Shown: positions 19,000 to 28,419, numbered from the stretch's first letter. The stretch is 64,000 nucleotides of DNA from Roseococcus microcysteis (GCF_014764365.1 NZ_CP061718.1:682001-746000); one strand, 5' to 3'. The notes: generated by a model not told the origin, from the letters alone. A program made the numbers and translations.

Positions 19000-19001
19000 C
19001 C

Positions 19002-20600
19002 ATGCGCCGCCGCGACCTTGCCCTGCTGCCCGCAATCGGCCTCGCCGCCCCCGCGCTCGCACAGGCCGACCAGCGCCCCACCGTGACGGTGGCGGTGCAG
19101 AAGATCTCCAACTCCAACACACTGGAGACGCCGCGGGAGCAATCCAATGTAGGCTTCCGCATCTCCACCCTCTACGCCGAAAGCCTGATCGGCACGAACT
19201 GGACGGGCGACATGGGCCAGTTGCCCGAGCTCGCCTCCGCCTGGCGCCGCGTGGATGACCGCACCGTCGAGTTCGACCTGCGGCAGGGCGTGCGGATGCA
19301 TGACGGCCGCACCATGACGGCCGAGGATGTGCAGTTCTCGCTGGCGGGTGCGCGCCTCTTCGGCAGCGGCGAGGGCCGCACGCGCGGCGGCATCACCGCC
19401 GGCCAGGACGGCCTCGAACCCCAGCCCGAGGTGATCGCCACCGCCCGCCGCACCTTCCCCGGCCTGGAGCGCGTCGAGATCGTGCGGGACGGCGTGGTGC
19501 GCTTCGTCAACCGCACGCCCGATGTTACCATCGAAGGGCGCGTGGCGCAGAATGTGGGTGTGATCTTCTCCCGCGCGGCCTTCGAGGCGGCGGGCAACTG
19601 GCTGGCCTGGGCGCGTCAGCCCGTCGGCACCGGCCCCTATCGCGTGGCGGAATTCCGCCCCGACCAGTCCCTGATCTTCGAGGCGCATGACGACTATTGG
19701 GGCGGCCGCCCGCCCGCGCGGCGCGTGCGCATCCTGGAAGTGCCGGAGGTGTCCTCGCGCATCAATGCGCTGGTTTCCGGCGAGGTGGATTTCGCGACCG
19801 ACATCCCGCCTGACCAGGTGGCGGCGGTGGAGCGCAATGCCCGCTTCGAGGTTCTGGGCAGCCCCATCAACAACATCCGCCTCATCGTCTTCGACCAGAA
19901 CCACGCCGTGCTGCGCAACCCGCTGGTACGCCGCGCCATGACGCACGCCATTGACCGGCGCGCGATCGTGGAGGCGCTCTGGGCCGGGCGCACCGAGGTC
20001 TCGCGCGGCATGCAGCTCGAATTCTTCGGCGACATGTATCTGCGCGAGTGGGACAACCCCCGCTTCGACCTGGCCGAGGCGCGCCGCCTGCTGCGCGAGG
20101 CCAATTATCGCGGCGAACCCATCCCCTATCGCTGCCTGAACAACTACTACATCAACCAGACCGCCACCGCGCAGGTGATGGTGGAGATGTGGCGGGCCGC
20201 GGGCCTGAACGTCCAGCTCCAGATGATGGAGAACTGGTCGCAGATCCAGGAACCGGGCCCCACCCGCGGCATCCGCGACTGGTCCAACACCCATGTCTTC
20301 AGCGACCCGGTGGGTTCGCTTTCGCGCGCCATGGGCCCTGGCGGACCGCTGCAGCGCAACCGCGAATGGACGAATGAGGAGTTCAACCGCCTCTCCGCCG
20401 AGCTGGACGGCGGCACCGACCGTGCCCGTCGCCGCGTGGTGTTCCAGCGCATGCTGGAGATCATCGAGCGCGAGGACCCCGGCTACATGGTGCTGCACAC
20501 GGCGGCGACCTTCGTGGCCAAGCGGCGCGACATCCGGTGGAGGGCTTCGCGCGGCTGGCCGCTCGACTTCCGCGCCGGCAACCTGGCCTTCCCGGCATGA
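19002..20600 (+). CDS. ABC transporter substrate-binding protein, family 5 (tandem copy 2)
   Basis: A 532-residue paralogue of the preceding gene, starting 2 bases after it. Signal peptide MRRRDLALLPAIGLAAPALAQ; mature start ADQRPTVTVAVQKI. Both copies have intact leaders and full length, so both are probably functional, with different ligand ranges or affinities for the same permease. Its stop overlaps the start of the ATPase gene by 4 bases. Confidence 0.88.
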   Translation: MRRRDLALLPAIGLAAPALAQADQRPTVTVAVQKISNSNTLETPREQSNVGFRISTLYAESLIGTNWTGDMGQLPELASAWRRVDDRTVEFDLRQGVRMHDGRTMTAEDVQFSLAGARLFGSGEGRTRGGITAGQDGLEPQPEVIATARRTFPGLERVEIVRDGVVRFVNRTPDVTIEGRVAQNVGVIFSRAAFEAAGNWLAWARQPVGTGPYRVAEFRPDQSLIFEAHDDYWGGRPPARRVRILEVPEVSSRINALVSGEVDFATDIPPDQVAAVERNARFEVLGSPINNIRLIVFDQNHAVLRNPLVRRAMTHAIDRRAIVEALWAGRTEVSRGMQLEFFGDMYLREWDNPRFDLAEARRLLREANYRGEPIPYRCLNNYYINQTATAQVMVEMWRAAGLNVQLQMMENWSQIQEPGPTRGIRDWSNTHVFSDPVGSLSRAMGPGGPLQRNREWTNEEFNRLSAELDGGTDRARRRVVFQRMLEIIEREDPGYMVLHTAATFVAKRRDIRWRASRGWPLDFRAGNLAFPA

Positions 20601-21577
20601 CGGCGCCGCTGGTTTCGCTGCGCAGCCTGCATGTCAGCTTTGGCGGGCAGCCCGCGCTGCGCGGCATTGACCTCGACCTCGCGCGGGGCGAGGCGCTGGG
20701 GCTGGTGGGCGAGTCCGGCTGCGGAAAGTCCGTGACCTGGCTTGCCGCGCTGGGCCTGCTGCCCGGCAAGGCGCGTATCACCGGCAGCGTGAAGCTGGAT
20801 GGTCAGGAACTGCTGGGCGCGCCTGCCTCCACGCTGGAACGCGTGCGCGGCGGTCGTGTCGCCATGATCTTCCAGGACCCTGCCAGCAGCCTCAACCCCG
20901 TGCACCGCATCGGCACGCAGATCATGGAAGCGCTGGCGCTGCACCGGGGCATCACGGGCGCATCAGCGCGGGCCGAGGCGCGGCGCCTGCTCGACCTGGT
21001 GGGCATCCCCGACGCGGCGCGGCGCATTGATGCCTACCCGCATGAATTCTCCGGCGGCCAGAACCAGCGCGTGATGATCGCGATGGCGTTGGCGGGCGAC
21101 CCGGAGATGCTGGTGGCCGACGAACCCACCACCGCGCTCGACGTCACCATCCAGGCGCAGATCCTGGAGTTGCTGCGGTCGCTGCGGCGCGAGCGGAACA
21201 TGGCGCTGGTGCTGATCAGCCATGACCTCGGCGTGGTGGCCGACAGTTGTGAGCGCGTGGCGGTCATGTATGCCGGCCGCATCGTGGAGGAAGCGCCGGT
21301 GGAGCGGCTCTTCGATGGCCCCGCCCACCCCTATGCCCAGGGGCTGCTGGGCGCGCTGCCGCCGCTGGATGGCGCGCGCCGGCGCCTCTCCGCCATTCCG
21401 GGCGGGGTGCCCGAGCCCTGGGCCATGCCCAAGGGCTGCGCCTTCGCCCCGCGCTGCCCCGCCCGCATGGGCGCCTGCGAGGCCGAGATGCCCAGTGATA
21501 TCCCCGTGGGCCCGGCGCACCGGGCGGCCTGCCTGCGCGTGGCGCCGGCGCGCATGACCGCGATGCAGCACGCATGA
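20597..21577 (+). CDS. ABC transporter ATP-binding protein, DppD type
   Basis: A 326-residue ATPase: Walker [21 protein letters not shown], signature FSGGQNQR, Walker [13 protein letters not shown] and the C-terminal Cys motif [14 protein letters not shown] of peptide-type importers. ATG 20597 overlaps the stop of the second binding-protein gene, and its own stop overlaps the next ATPase gene (ATGA). Confidence 0.9.
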   Translation: MTAPLVSLRSLHVSFGGQPALRGIDLDLARGEALGLVGESGCGKSVTWLAALGLLPGKARITGSVKLDGQELLGAPASTLERVRGGRVAMIFQDPASSLNPVHRIGTQIMEALALHRGITGASARAEARRLLDLVGIPDAARRIDAYPHEFSGGQNQRVMIAMALAGDPEMLVADEPTTALDVTIQAQILELLRSLRRERNMALVLISHDLGVVADSCERVAVMYAGRIVEEAPVERLFDGPAHPYAQGLLGALPPLDGARRRLSAIPGGVPEPWAMPKGCAFAPRCPARMGACEAEMPSDIPVGPAHRAACLRVAPARMTAMQHA

Positions 21578-22578
21578 GCGCCCTGCTCGAAGCCCGCGGC
21601 ATCTCGCGCAGCTATCGTCTGCGTCGCGGCATATTGGGCGGCAGCGTGGAGGTCCGTGCGGTGGACCATGTCTCGCTCACCATCGAGCGCGGGCGGACCC
21701 TGGGCCTCGTGGGTGAGTCGGGCTGCGGCAAGTCCACCACCGGGCGGCTGGCGCTCGGCCTCGAACGGCCCGACAGCGGCGAAGTGCGCTTCGACGGCGC
21801 CCCCATGCCCGCCCCCAACTCCGCCGAATGGCGCCGCAGCCGCGCGCGCATGCAGATGGTGTTCCAGGACCCGCTGGGCGCGCTCGACCGCCGCCTGCCC
21901 ATCGGCGCGCAGGTGGCCGAGCCGCTGGAAATCCATGGCCTCGACACCGCGCGCGTCATTCCCCTGCTGGAAAGCGTGGGGCTGCGGCGTGACCACGCGG
22001 CGCGCTACCCGCATGAACTCTCCGGCGGCCAGCGGCAGCGGGCCGTGCTGGCCCGCGCGCTCGCCACCGACCCGGCCTTCCTGGTCTGCGACGAGCCGAT
22101 CAGCGCGCTCGACGTCTCCATCCAGGCGCAGGTGATGAACCTGCTGACCGACATCCAGGCCGAGCGCGGCGTGGGCATGCTCTTCATCAGCCACGATCTG
22201 CGCGCCGTGCGCCAGGTGAGCCACCGCGTCGCCGTGATGTATCTCGGCCGCATCGTGGAGGAGGGCGAGCCGGATGCCGTGCTGCACCGCCCCGCCCACC
22301 CCTACAGCCGCGCGCTCGTCTCGGCCATTCCGCAGCCGCGGCGGGCCGGGGCCAGGCTCGCCCCGCGCATCGTGCTGCAAGGCGACCCGCCCAACCCGGC
22401 CGACCGACCCTCGGGCTGCGCCTTCCATCCCCGCTGCGCCTTCGCCACCGAGATCTGCCGCGCCGTGGTGCCGGAACTGGCGCCGCGCGCCAGCGATGGC
22501 CGCACCGTCGCCTGCCACCGCGCCGATGACGACCTCCCGGCCGAGGCCTGGACCACGCCCCTCGAAAGGGTCGCCTGA
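21574..22578 (+). CDS. ABC transporter ATP-binding protein, DppF type
   Basis: A 334-residue ATPase: Walker [23 protein letters not shown], signature LSGGQRQR, Walker B LVCDEPISALD and the Cys motif CAFHPRCAFATEIC. It pairs with the DppD-type subunit encoded just upstream. The permease gene starts at the base after its stop. Confidence 0.9.
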   Translation: MSALLEARGISRSYRLRRGILGGSVEVRAVDHVSLTIERGRTLGLVGESGCGKSTTGRLALGLERPDSGEVRFDGAPMPAPNSAEWRRSRARMQMVFQDPLGALDRRLPIGAQVAEPLEIHGLDTARVIPLLESVGLRRDHAARYPHELSGGQRQRAVLARALATDPAFLVCDEPISALDVSIQAQVMNLLTDIQAERGVGMLFISHDLRAVRQVSHRVAVMYLGRIVEEGEPDAVLHRPAHPYSRALVSAIPQPRRAGARLAPRIVLQGDPPNPADRPSGCAFHPRCAFATEICRAVVPELAPRASDGRTVACHRADDDLPAEAWTTPLERVA

Positions 22579-23514
22579 ATGCTGCGCTTCACCGTCACGC
22601 GCCTGCTGCGCGCGGTCATCACCATCGTGATGGTCGTCACCTTCGCCTTCGTGGTGCTGCGCCTTTCGGGCGACCCCGCGCAGATCATCATGGGGGCCGA
22701 CGCTCCGCCCGAGGCGGTGGACGCCTTCCGCACCGCCTGGGGCCTCGATGAGCCGATCTGGGTGCAATACATCTCTTATTTCGGCGCCATCTTCTCGGGC
22801 GATCTGGGGCGCTCCATGCGCGACGGGCGCGAGGCCATCGTGCTGGTGCTGGAACGCATTCCGGCCACGCTGGCGCTGACCGTGCCGGCGCTGGTCATCA
22901 AGCTCGCACTCGGCATCCCGGCGGGCATCCTGGCCGCGCTTTATCGCAACTCGGCGCTCGACCGGGCGGTGATGATGTTCGCGGTGGCGGGCTTCACCAT
23001 CCCCTCCTTCGTGCTGGGCTTGCTGCTGGTGCTGGTCTTCGCGGTGCAGCTGGGGTGGCTGCCCTCGGGCGGGCAGGAGAGCTGGCGCCACGCCATCCTG
23101 CCGGTGATCACGCTGGGCATCGGCGGTGCGGCCGCACTCGCCCGCTTCACCCGCAGCGCCATGCTGGAGGTGCTGGGCCAGCCCTATATCCGCACCGCCT
23201 CGGCCAAGGGCGTGGCCTGGCGGCGGGTCGTCGCCAACCATGCGCTGCCCAATGCCGCCATCCCGACCGTCACCATCATCGGCTTCATGTTCGGCTCGCT
23301 GATCGCGGGCGCCGTGGTGGTGGAGAGCGTCTTCTCCTGGCCCGGCGTGGGCCGCCTGCTGGTGACGGCCGTCTCCAACCGTGACCTCGCGGTGGTGCAG
23401 TGCATCCTGCTGCTGGTGGCCATGACCATGATCACCGCCAATCTGGTGGTGGACCTGCTCTATGGCGTGCTCGACCCGCGGCTGCGCGGCGGCGGACGCA
23501 AGGCGGAGGCCTGA
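22579..23514 (+). CDS. ABC transporter permease, DppB type
   Basis: A 311-residue permease: N-terminal helix LLRAVITIVMVVTFAFVVLR, then LSGDPAQIIMG, and the EAA loop SAKGVAWRRVVANHALPNAAIP. It directly abuts the ATPase gene and is followed after 3 bases by the DppC-type gene. Confidence 0.88.
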   Translation: MLRFTVTRLLRAVITIVMVVTFAFVVLRLSGDPAQIIMGADAPPEAVDAFRTAWGLDEPIWVQYISYFGAIFSGDLGRSMRDGREAIVLVLERIPATLALTVPALVIKLALGIPAGILAALYRNSALDRAVMMFAVAGFTIPSFVLGLLLVLVFAVQLGWLPSGGQESWRHAILPVITLGIGGAAALARFTRSAMLEVLGQPYIRTASAKGVAWRRVVANHALPNAAIPTVTIIGFMFGSLIAGAVVVESVFSWPGVGRLLVTAVSNRDLAVVQCILLLVAMTMITANLVVDLLYGVLDPRLRGGGRKAEA

Positions 23515-23517
23515 ACC

Positions 23518-24396
23518 ATGCCCGAAGCCCCCATGACCGATGTGGCACTCGGCGCGCCGCCCGCCCGCAAGCGCGAATTGCCGCCAGCCCTCGTCACCTT
23601 CGGCCTGTTCTGGGTCGGGCTGATGCTGGTGGTGGCGCTGCTGGCCGACTTCATCAGCCCCTACGCCTACACGGCGCTCGATCTTCGCAACCGCCTGGCG
23701 CCCCCTGTCTTTGCGGGCGGCACCTGGCTGCACCCGCTGGGCACGGATGAGCTGGGGCGTGATGTGCTCTCGCGGCTGATCTACTCCATCCGCACCAGCC
23801 TCATCATCGCCTTCGGCGCCACCATCGTGGGCGCGGTGCTGGGCACCACGCTGGGCTTCCTCGCCGCGCATTTCCGCGGGGTGGTGGAGAATTTCGTGAT
23901 GGCGCTGGTGGATTTCTCCGCCTCCATCCCCTTCCTGATCCTCGCTCTCGCGGTGCTGGCCTTCTTCGGCAATTCCATGCTGCTCTTCGTCCTCCTGCTG
24001 GGGCTGCATGCATGGGAGCGCTATGCGCGCATCGCGCGCGGGCTTGCCATCTCGGCCTCGGCGCAGGGCTATGCGGGGGCGGTGCGGCAATTGGGCGCGC
24101 GGCCGCTGCGTGTCTATGGGCGGCACATCCTGCCCAACATCGCCTCCACGCTGATCGTCTCCATGACGCTGGCCTTCCCCGAGGTGATCCTGCTGGAGAG
24201 CGGCCTCTCCTTCCTCGGTCTGGGCGTGCAGCCGCCGGCCACCTCGCTCGGCAACATGGTGGGGTTCGGACGGGAGTATCTGACGCGCGCGCCCTGGATC
24301 CTGCTGGCGCCGGCCGTCGTCATCGTGTTGACCACGCTCTCCGTCTCCCTGATCGGGGATTGGCTGCGCGACCGGCTGGACCCCACACTGCGCTGA
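23518..24396 (+). CDS. ABC transporter permease, DppC type
   Basis: A 292-residue permease with the motif LHPLGTDELGRDVLSRLIY, the EAA loop AVRQLGARPLRVYGRHILPN, and SGLSFLGLGVQPP near the C-terminus. An internal ATG at 23533 (MTDVAL) is an alternative start. It completes the third peptide-type importer, which unlike the first two is embedded with hydrolase genes. Confidence 0.88.
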   Translation: MPEAPMTDVALGAPPARKRELPPALVTFGLFWVGLMLVVALLADFISPYAYTALDLRNRLAPPVFAGGTWLHPLGTDELGRDVLSRLIYSIRTSLIIAFGATIVGAVLGTTLGFLAAHFRGVVENFVMALVDFSASIPFLILALAVLAFFGNSMLLFVLLLGLHAWERYARIARGLAISASAQGYAGAVRQLGARPLRVYGRHILPNIASTLIVSMTLAFPEVILLESGLSFLGLGVQPPATSLGNMVGFGREYLTRAPWILLAPAVVIVLTTLSVSLIGDWLRDRLDPTLR

Positions 24397-24411
24397 GAAG
24401 ACCCGCGAGGA

Positions 24412-25848
24412 ATGCCTGAGATGAAACGCTGCCTCATGGTCGCCCTGGACGGGTTGCGGCCGGACATGGTCAACGCCGCCAACACGCCTAACCTGGCGGC
24501 GCTTGCGACGCGCGGTACACGCTTCGCCAACAGCCGCAGTGTCTTCCCTTCGGAGACGCGGGTCGCCACGCCTTCGCTCATCACCGGCTGTCGGCCAGGC
24601 GGGCATGGCATGGTGGCGAACACGCTGTTCGACGCCTCCGTGGCGCCGGACCGGCTGCTGCGGACCAAGCTGGTCGAGGATGTGCTGGCCATGGCCGCGG
24701 GCGGCGAGACGCCGCTGCAACGCCCGAGCCTGGGTGAGCGCCTGGCCCGGCAAGGCAAGAGCTTCGCCCTGGTCAGCGCCGGCACGGCCGGGGCCGCGCG
24801 GCTGCTGCACCCGGCGGCCGAGCGCCTGGGCAGCTTCCGCTGGAATGTCGAGGACATGGAAGGCGCCACCGCCGCCGAGGTGCGCGACGCGCTGGGCGCC
24901 ACGCCCCCGCACGGCACGCCCAACACGGCTCGGGTGGAATTCGCCGGCCGCGTGCTGCTCGAACACGTCCTGCCGCGCCACCGGCCGGATGTGGCGCTGA
25001 TCTGGCTCTCCGAACCGGACGTGGCGTTCCACTGGGCCGGCCTGGGTTCACAGGCGACGCTGGAGGCCCTGCGCGCGGCCGATGCCGTGCTGGGCCGCAT
25101 CATCGCCTGGCGCGACGCACAGCCCGATGCGGCCGAGATCGGCCTCATCATCCTCTCCGACCACGGCCATGTCACCGGCCATGGCAAGATGTCCCTGCGC
25201 GAGGAACTGTGCCGCGCGGGCTTCCGCGCCGGCACGGGCATGGCGGCGGATGTGGATGTGGTGGTCGCCCCCGCCTCGGCGCCCGGGCTGTGGCTGCGGG
25301 ACGCGGCGCTCGCCCCGCAGATCGCGGATTATCTTGCCACCCAGGACTGGGCCGGGCCGCTGCTGGCGCGCGACCCTGGCATCCTCGCCCCGGGCCGTGC
25401 CCTGCCGCTGTCGCTGCTGGGCAGCGCGCATGCGCGCAGCGCGGACCTCGTCGTCACCTTCGCGGGCGATGAAGAGCCAGACCATTGGGGCCTGCCCGGC
25501 CGCGCGCCCTTCGACGCGCCGGACGTGCCCGATGGTGGCGGCATGCATGGCGGGCTGCACCGCGCCGAACTCGCCACCGTTCTGGTCATGCAGGGCGGCG
25601 CCTTCGGCGTCGGCATTGTCGCCCAGGAACCCGCGGACCTCACCGACATCGTGCCCACGCTGCTGCACGGCATGGGGCTCGCGGGCGAGGGCATGGAGGG
25701 GCGCGCGCTGCGCGCCGCCTTCCGCGCCGCCGATGATGCGCCGCCGCTGCGCGAGACCCTCGAAGCGCCCGGCAATTTCGTGCTGGAGGCGATGCGCGCC
25801 GCGGAAGGTGGACGCCTCTACCCCACCGCGCTGCGCCGCACCGGATGA
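24412..25848 (+). CDS. Type I phosphodiesterase / phosphonoacetate-hydrolase-like enzyme
   Basis: A 478-residue member of the alkaline phosphatase superfamily (nucleotide pyrophosphatase / phosphonoacetate hydrolase branch). The two-metal site is visible: D13 (VALDGLRPD), a Thr nucleophile about T49 in FPSETRVATPS, D203 and H207 (SEPDVAFHWAG), D250-H251 (LSDHGHVTGHG) and H379 (GGMHGGLH). There is no signal peptide, so it is cytoplasmic. It lies 15 bases after the permease gene with GAGGAATG just upstream. In this operon it may cleave a phosphodiester, phosphonate or related ester taken up by the importer; the substrate is inferred only. Confidence 0.75.
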   Translation: MPEMKRCLMVALDGLRPDMVNAANTPNLAALATRGTRFANSRSVFPSETRVATPSLITGCRPGGHGMVANTLFDASVAPDRLLRTKLVEDVLAMAAGGETPLQRPSLGERLARQGKSFALVSAGTAGAARLLHPAAERLGSFRWNVEDMEGATAAEVRDALGATPPHGTPNTARVEFAGRVLLEHVLPRHRPDVALIWLSEPDVAFHWAGLGSQATLEALRAADAVLGRIIAWRDAQPDAAEIGLIILSDHGHVTGHGKMSLREELCRAGFRAGTGMAADVDVVVAPASAPGLWLRDAALAPQIADYLATQDWAGPLLARDPGILAPGRALPLSLLGSAHARSADLVVTFAGDEEPDHWGLPGRAPFDAPDVPDGGGMHGGLHRAELATVLVMQGGAFGVGIVAQEPADLTDIVPTLLHGMGLAGEGMEGRALRAAFRAADDAPPLRETLEAPGNFVLEAMRAAEGGRLYPTALRRTG

Positions 25849-25861
25849 GGGTCGCGCCGGG

Positions 25862-25891
25862 TTGACTCGCGCGGCCGCCGCGTGGCTACCA
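25862..25891 (+). promoter_or_regulatory. Possible promoter for the lyase gene
   Basis: TTGACT (25862-25867) is followed after 17-18 bases by GCTACCA-type sequence at 25885-25891, a plausible sigma-70 spacing. It lies in the 112-bp gap before the lyase gene at 25961, the only gap over 20 bases in the run from 15806. If active, the lyase could be expressed apart from the transporter. It is weak evidence by sequence alone. Confidence 0.3.
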
Positions 25892-25960
25892 TCCCGCCAA
25901 TCAACGGGTTCGGGAGAGTGACATGGCGCCGTGCAAACCCTGTGAAGGGGCACCCCTCTG

Positions 25961-26923
25961 ATGCGCCTCGGCACCGCCGAATCCCAACGCCCCACCACGC
26001 GCCTGCGGGCGCTGATGCAGTCCAACAAGCCGCTCGTCGTGCCGGGCTGTTACAACGCGCTCTCGGCGCGTGTGCTGGAGCATGCGGGTTTCCCGGCCGT
26101 CTACATGTCGGGCTATGGCACCTCACTCTCGCTGCTGGGCCTGCCCGATGCGGGCCTGGCCACACTGACCGAGATGGTCTTCAACGCGAAGTGCATCGCG
26201 GGCGCGGTGCGGGTGCCCGTGATCGCCGATGCCGATACGGGCCATGGCAATGCCATCAACGTGATCCGCACGGTGGAGGAGTTCCTGCGCGCGGGTGTCG
26301 CCGGCATCCATCTCGAAGACCAGGTGGCGCCCAAGCGCTGCGGCCATGTGGCCGGGCGCGAGGTGCTGCCGCGCGAGGAGGCCATCCAGAAGATCCGCGC
26401 CGCCGCGGCCACGCGCGATGCGCTGGACCCGGACTTCGTGCTGATCGCCCGCACCGATGCGCGCGGCGCCCATGGAGGTTCATTGGAGGAGGCCATCTGG
26501 CGCGCCAATGCCTTTCTGGACGCCGGCGCCGACATGGCCTTCGTGGAAGGCCCCGCCAATGTCGAGGAGGTGGCGCAGGTGGGCCGTGAGGTGAAGGGGC
26601 CCGTCTTCTACAACATGACCGGCATCTCGCCGCGCCTCTCGGAGGCGGACATGGCGCGCATGGGTATTGGCGTCTGCATCCTGCCGGGTGCCGCGATGCG
26701 CACCACCATCATGGCCGTGCACGACTTCGCCATGAGCATCCGCGAACACGGCACCATGGCCGAGGCCGCGCTGGACGCCCGCTTCAAGCAGCACCCCATG
26801 GGCAATCTGCACGGCTTCGCGGGGTTCGACCGCATCCGCGAGCTGGAAGGTCAGTTCCTGCCCGCCGAGGCCGCGGAGAAATACGAGGGCACGCTGGGCC
26901 ACATGCCCGAGACGAAGGCCTGA
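25961..26923 (+). CDS. Isocitrate lyase / PEP mutase superfamily C-C lyase
   Basis: A 320-residue TIM-barrel enzyme. The Mg-binding segment is VIADADTGHGN (D90, D92), followed by HLEDQ and the catalytic loop KRCGH at 125-129. The Cys loop is that of carbon-carbon lyases (methylisocitrate lyase, 2,3-dimethylmalate lyase, carboxyvinyl-carboxyphosphonate mutase-like) rather than PEP mutases, which have an EDK..NS loop. The GYGTSLSLLGLPD segment is also family-like. It probably cleaves a 2-hydroxy or 2-oxo diacid to pyruvate or glyoxylate-like products. Placed after the transporter and hydrolases, it may process the released acid. Confidence 0.8.
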   Translation: MRLGTAESQRPTTRLRALMQSNKPLVVPGCYNALSARVLEHAGFPAVYMSGYGTSLSLLGLPDAGLATLTEMVFNAKCIAGAVRVPVIADADTGHGNAINVIRTVEEFLRAGVAGIHLEDQVAPKRCGHVAGREVLPREEAIQKIRAAAATRDALDPDFVLIARTDARGAHGGSLEEAIWRANAFLDAGADMAFVEGPANVEEVAQVGREVKGPVFYNMTGISPRLSEADMARMGIGVCILPGAAMRTTIMAVHDFAMSIREHGTMAEAALDARFKQHPMGNLHGFAGFDRIRELEGQFLPAEAAEKYEGTLGHMPETKA

Positions 26924-27057
26924 CCAAAGCCACAGGCACTGGCGTTGCCCGGGCCTGTCTATGGTATGCTGCGTTCACATGGGTTCACGCAACACGCTCC
27001 AGCCATTGGAGCGCAGCCTTCAGCGTTTTCGGTGATTCCACCTCAACGCATCCCGCT

Positions 27058-28419
27058 CTAGCTGACGCCGTGCAAGTGCAGGCCCGGTGCCGATGGCGCG
27101 GAGAGTCGCGGCCCTTCCTCGGCCACCTCGCGCAGGAGTGTGAGGGCTGTGCGCATATGCGTCTCCCAGCGCGGTGCCGCCCAACCGCGCAGCCGCAGCA
27201 TTTGCGCCTCGCGGAAGGGGCTGCAGGGGGCGGCGTAGTTCTCGATCATCGCCTGCCAGGCCGGCAGGTCGCCAGGGTCGAGAAACTCGGGCACGCCCGC
27301 GCCCACCTCCTGGTGCGCGGGAATGGCGCTCGCGATCACGGGCACGCCCTGCGCCAGCGCCTCGGCCACGGGAAGGCCGAAACCCTCGGTGAAGCTCGGC
27401 ATCAGGAGGGCGCGCGCGCCCAGCATCAGCCCAGCCAGTTCGCCATCGTTCAACCCGCCCAGTTCGCGCACCTCACGGCCCGCGAGCGGACCGCGTTCCA
27501 GCACGTCGAGCACCTGTTCGTTCTCCCAGCCGCGCCGCCCCACCAGCAGCAGCAGCGGCGTGGGCCCGCGCCCCGTCGCCGCCATGCGACGCCAGGCATG
27601 GAGCAGAAGCAGATGGTTCTTGCGCGGCTCGATGGTGCCGACCGCCAGGAAGTAGGGCCGCCCCTGCGCCAGCCCCGCCGCGCCAGACGCGGGCATGACC
27701 GGCGTCACGCCGAGTGGGGCCGCGACGACGGGCAGGCCAGGCCGCAGCCGCGGACGCAGCACGGCCGCGGTGGCGGCGGAATTGGTCAGCACCGCATCGG
27801 CGAGGGCGTTCACGGTGTCCAGGCGGCGGCGATGGCGCGCCACTTCGGCGGGCGGGGAGAATTCGGGCCAGTCCAGCGGGATCAGGTCATGCACCAGGGG
27901 CACGAAGCGCGCACCCGTCCGGCGCAGCAGCCGTGCGATGGCCCCGCCATGGTGCAATGGATGGTGCGAGACGTTCAGGTAGATGGCGGCCCGCCCCCGG
28001 GCCGAAGGATGCGGCAGCACGCCTGTCACACCCGCGGTCAGCAGCCCAACAGCCTGGCGGCGCAGTTCTGACAGGCGGCCGGCGGCGAGGGCGGGGCGGA
28101 CGGCGCGAACCAGACGCCTGGCCCGGGCGCTCGGGAGGAGGCGAAACCCACCCCGATAGTCGAAGCCCACGAGATGCGTCTCCACCTCGCCTTCCGCATC
28201 CAGCAGATGCTCGGCATAGGCGAGTTCGACCCGGTCGATACCCGTGAGATTCCCACGAAAAACGCGCCAGAGAAGCCGGGAGACGTCGAGCCAGACGACC
28301 GGGGGCGATCCTGGGTTTACCGGAGGTCGGAGAACCGGCGGCAATGTCTCCGGCGCCAGCAGCGACACTTGCTGCGGCAGTGCGGTTAATATTCCGTCAA
28401 CGGAGCTCACGACGGTCAA
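27058..28419 (-). CDS. GT4-type glycosyltransferase
   Basis: A 453-residue glycosyltransferase of GT-B fold, GT4 type: LDVSRLLWR near the N-terminus, acceptor-side HDLIPLDWPEF, donor-side FLAVGTIEPRKNHLLLLHAW and the E-x7-E region FTEGFGLPVAEALAQGVPVI. I place the start at TTG 28419, because GGGGAGG lies 5 bases upstream and the ATG at 28581 has no RBS and would overlap the divergent gene region. It is the first gene of the polysaccharide locus, divergent from the rest. The sugar specificity is unknown. Confidence 0.82.
   Translation of the reverse strand: MTVVSSVDGILTALPQQVSLLAPETLPPVLRPPVNPGSPPVVWLDVSRLLWRVFRGNLTGIDRVELAYAEHLLDAEGEVETHLVGFDYRGGFRLLPSARARRLVRAVRPALAAGRLSELRRQAVGLLTAGVTGVLPHPSARGRAAIYLNVSHHPLHHGGAIARLLRRTGARFVPLVHDLIPLDWPEFSPPAEVARHRRRLDTVNALADAVLTNSAATAAVLRPRLRPGLPVVAAPLGVTPVMPASGAAGLAQGRPYFLAVGTIEPRKNHLLLLHAWRRMAATGRGPTPLLLLVGRRGWENEQVLDVLERGPLAGREVRELGGLNDGELAGLMLGARALLMPSFTEGFGLPVAEALAQGVPVIASAIPAHQEVGAGVPEFLDPGDLPAWQAMIENYAAPCSPFREAQMLRLRGWAAPRWETHMRTALTLLREVAEEGPRLSAPSAPGLHLHGVS

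Noticed and set aside
21331-25032. 1233-residue minus-strand open frame
   Set aside because: It is antisense to five clearly coding genes and has a biased His/Arg/Gln/Gly composition without any motif.
25961-26923. PEP mutase or phosphonopyruvate hydrolase
   Set aside because: The neighbourhood makes this attractive, but the catalytic loop reads KRCGH, that of C-C lyases, not the EDK..NS loop of PEP mutases.
26924-27057. Terminator or small RNA between the lyase and glycosyltransferase genes
   Set aside because: A short inverted pair (TGCGT/ACGCA) is present, but there is no stable GC stem with a T-tract and no promoter pair.
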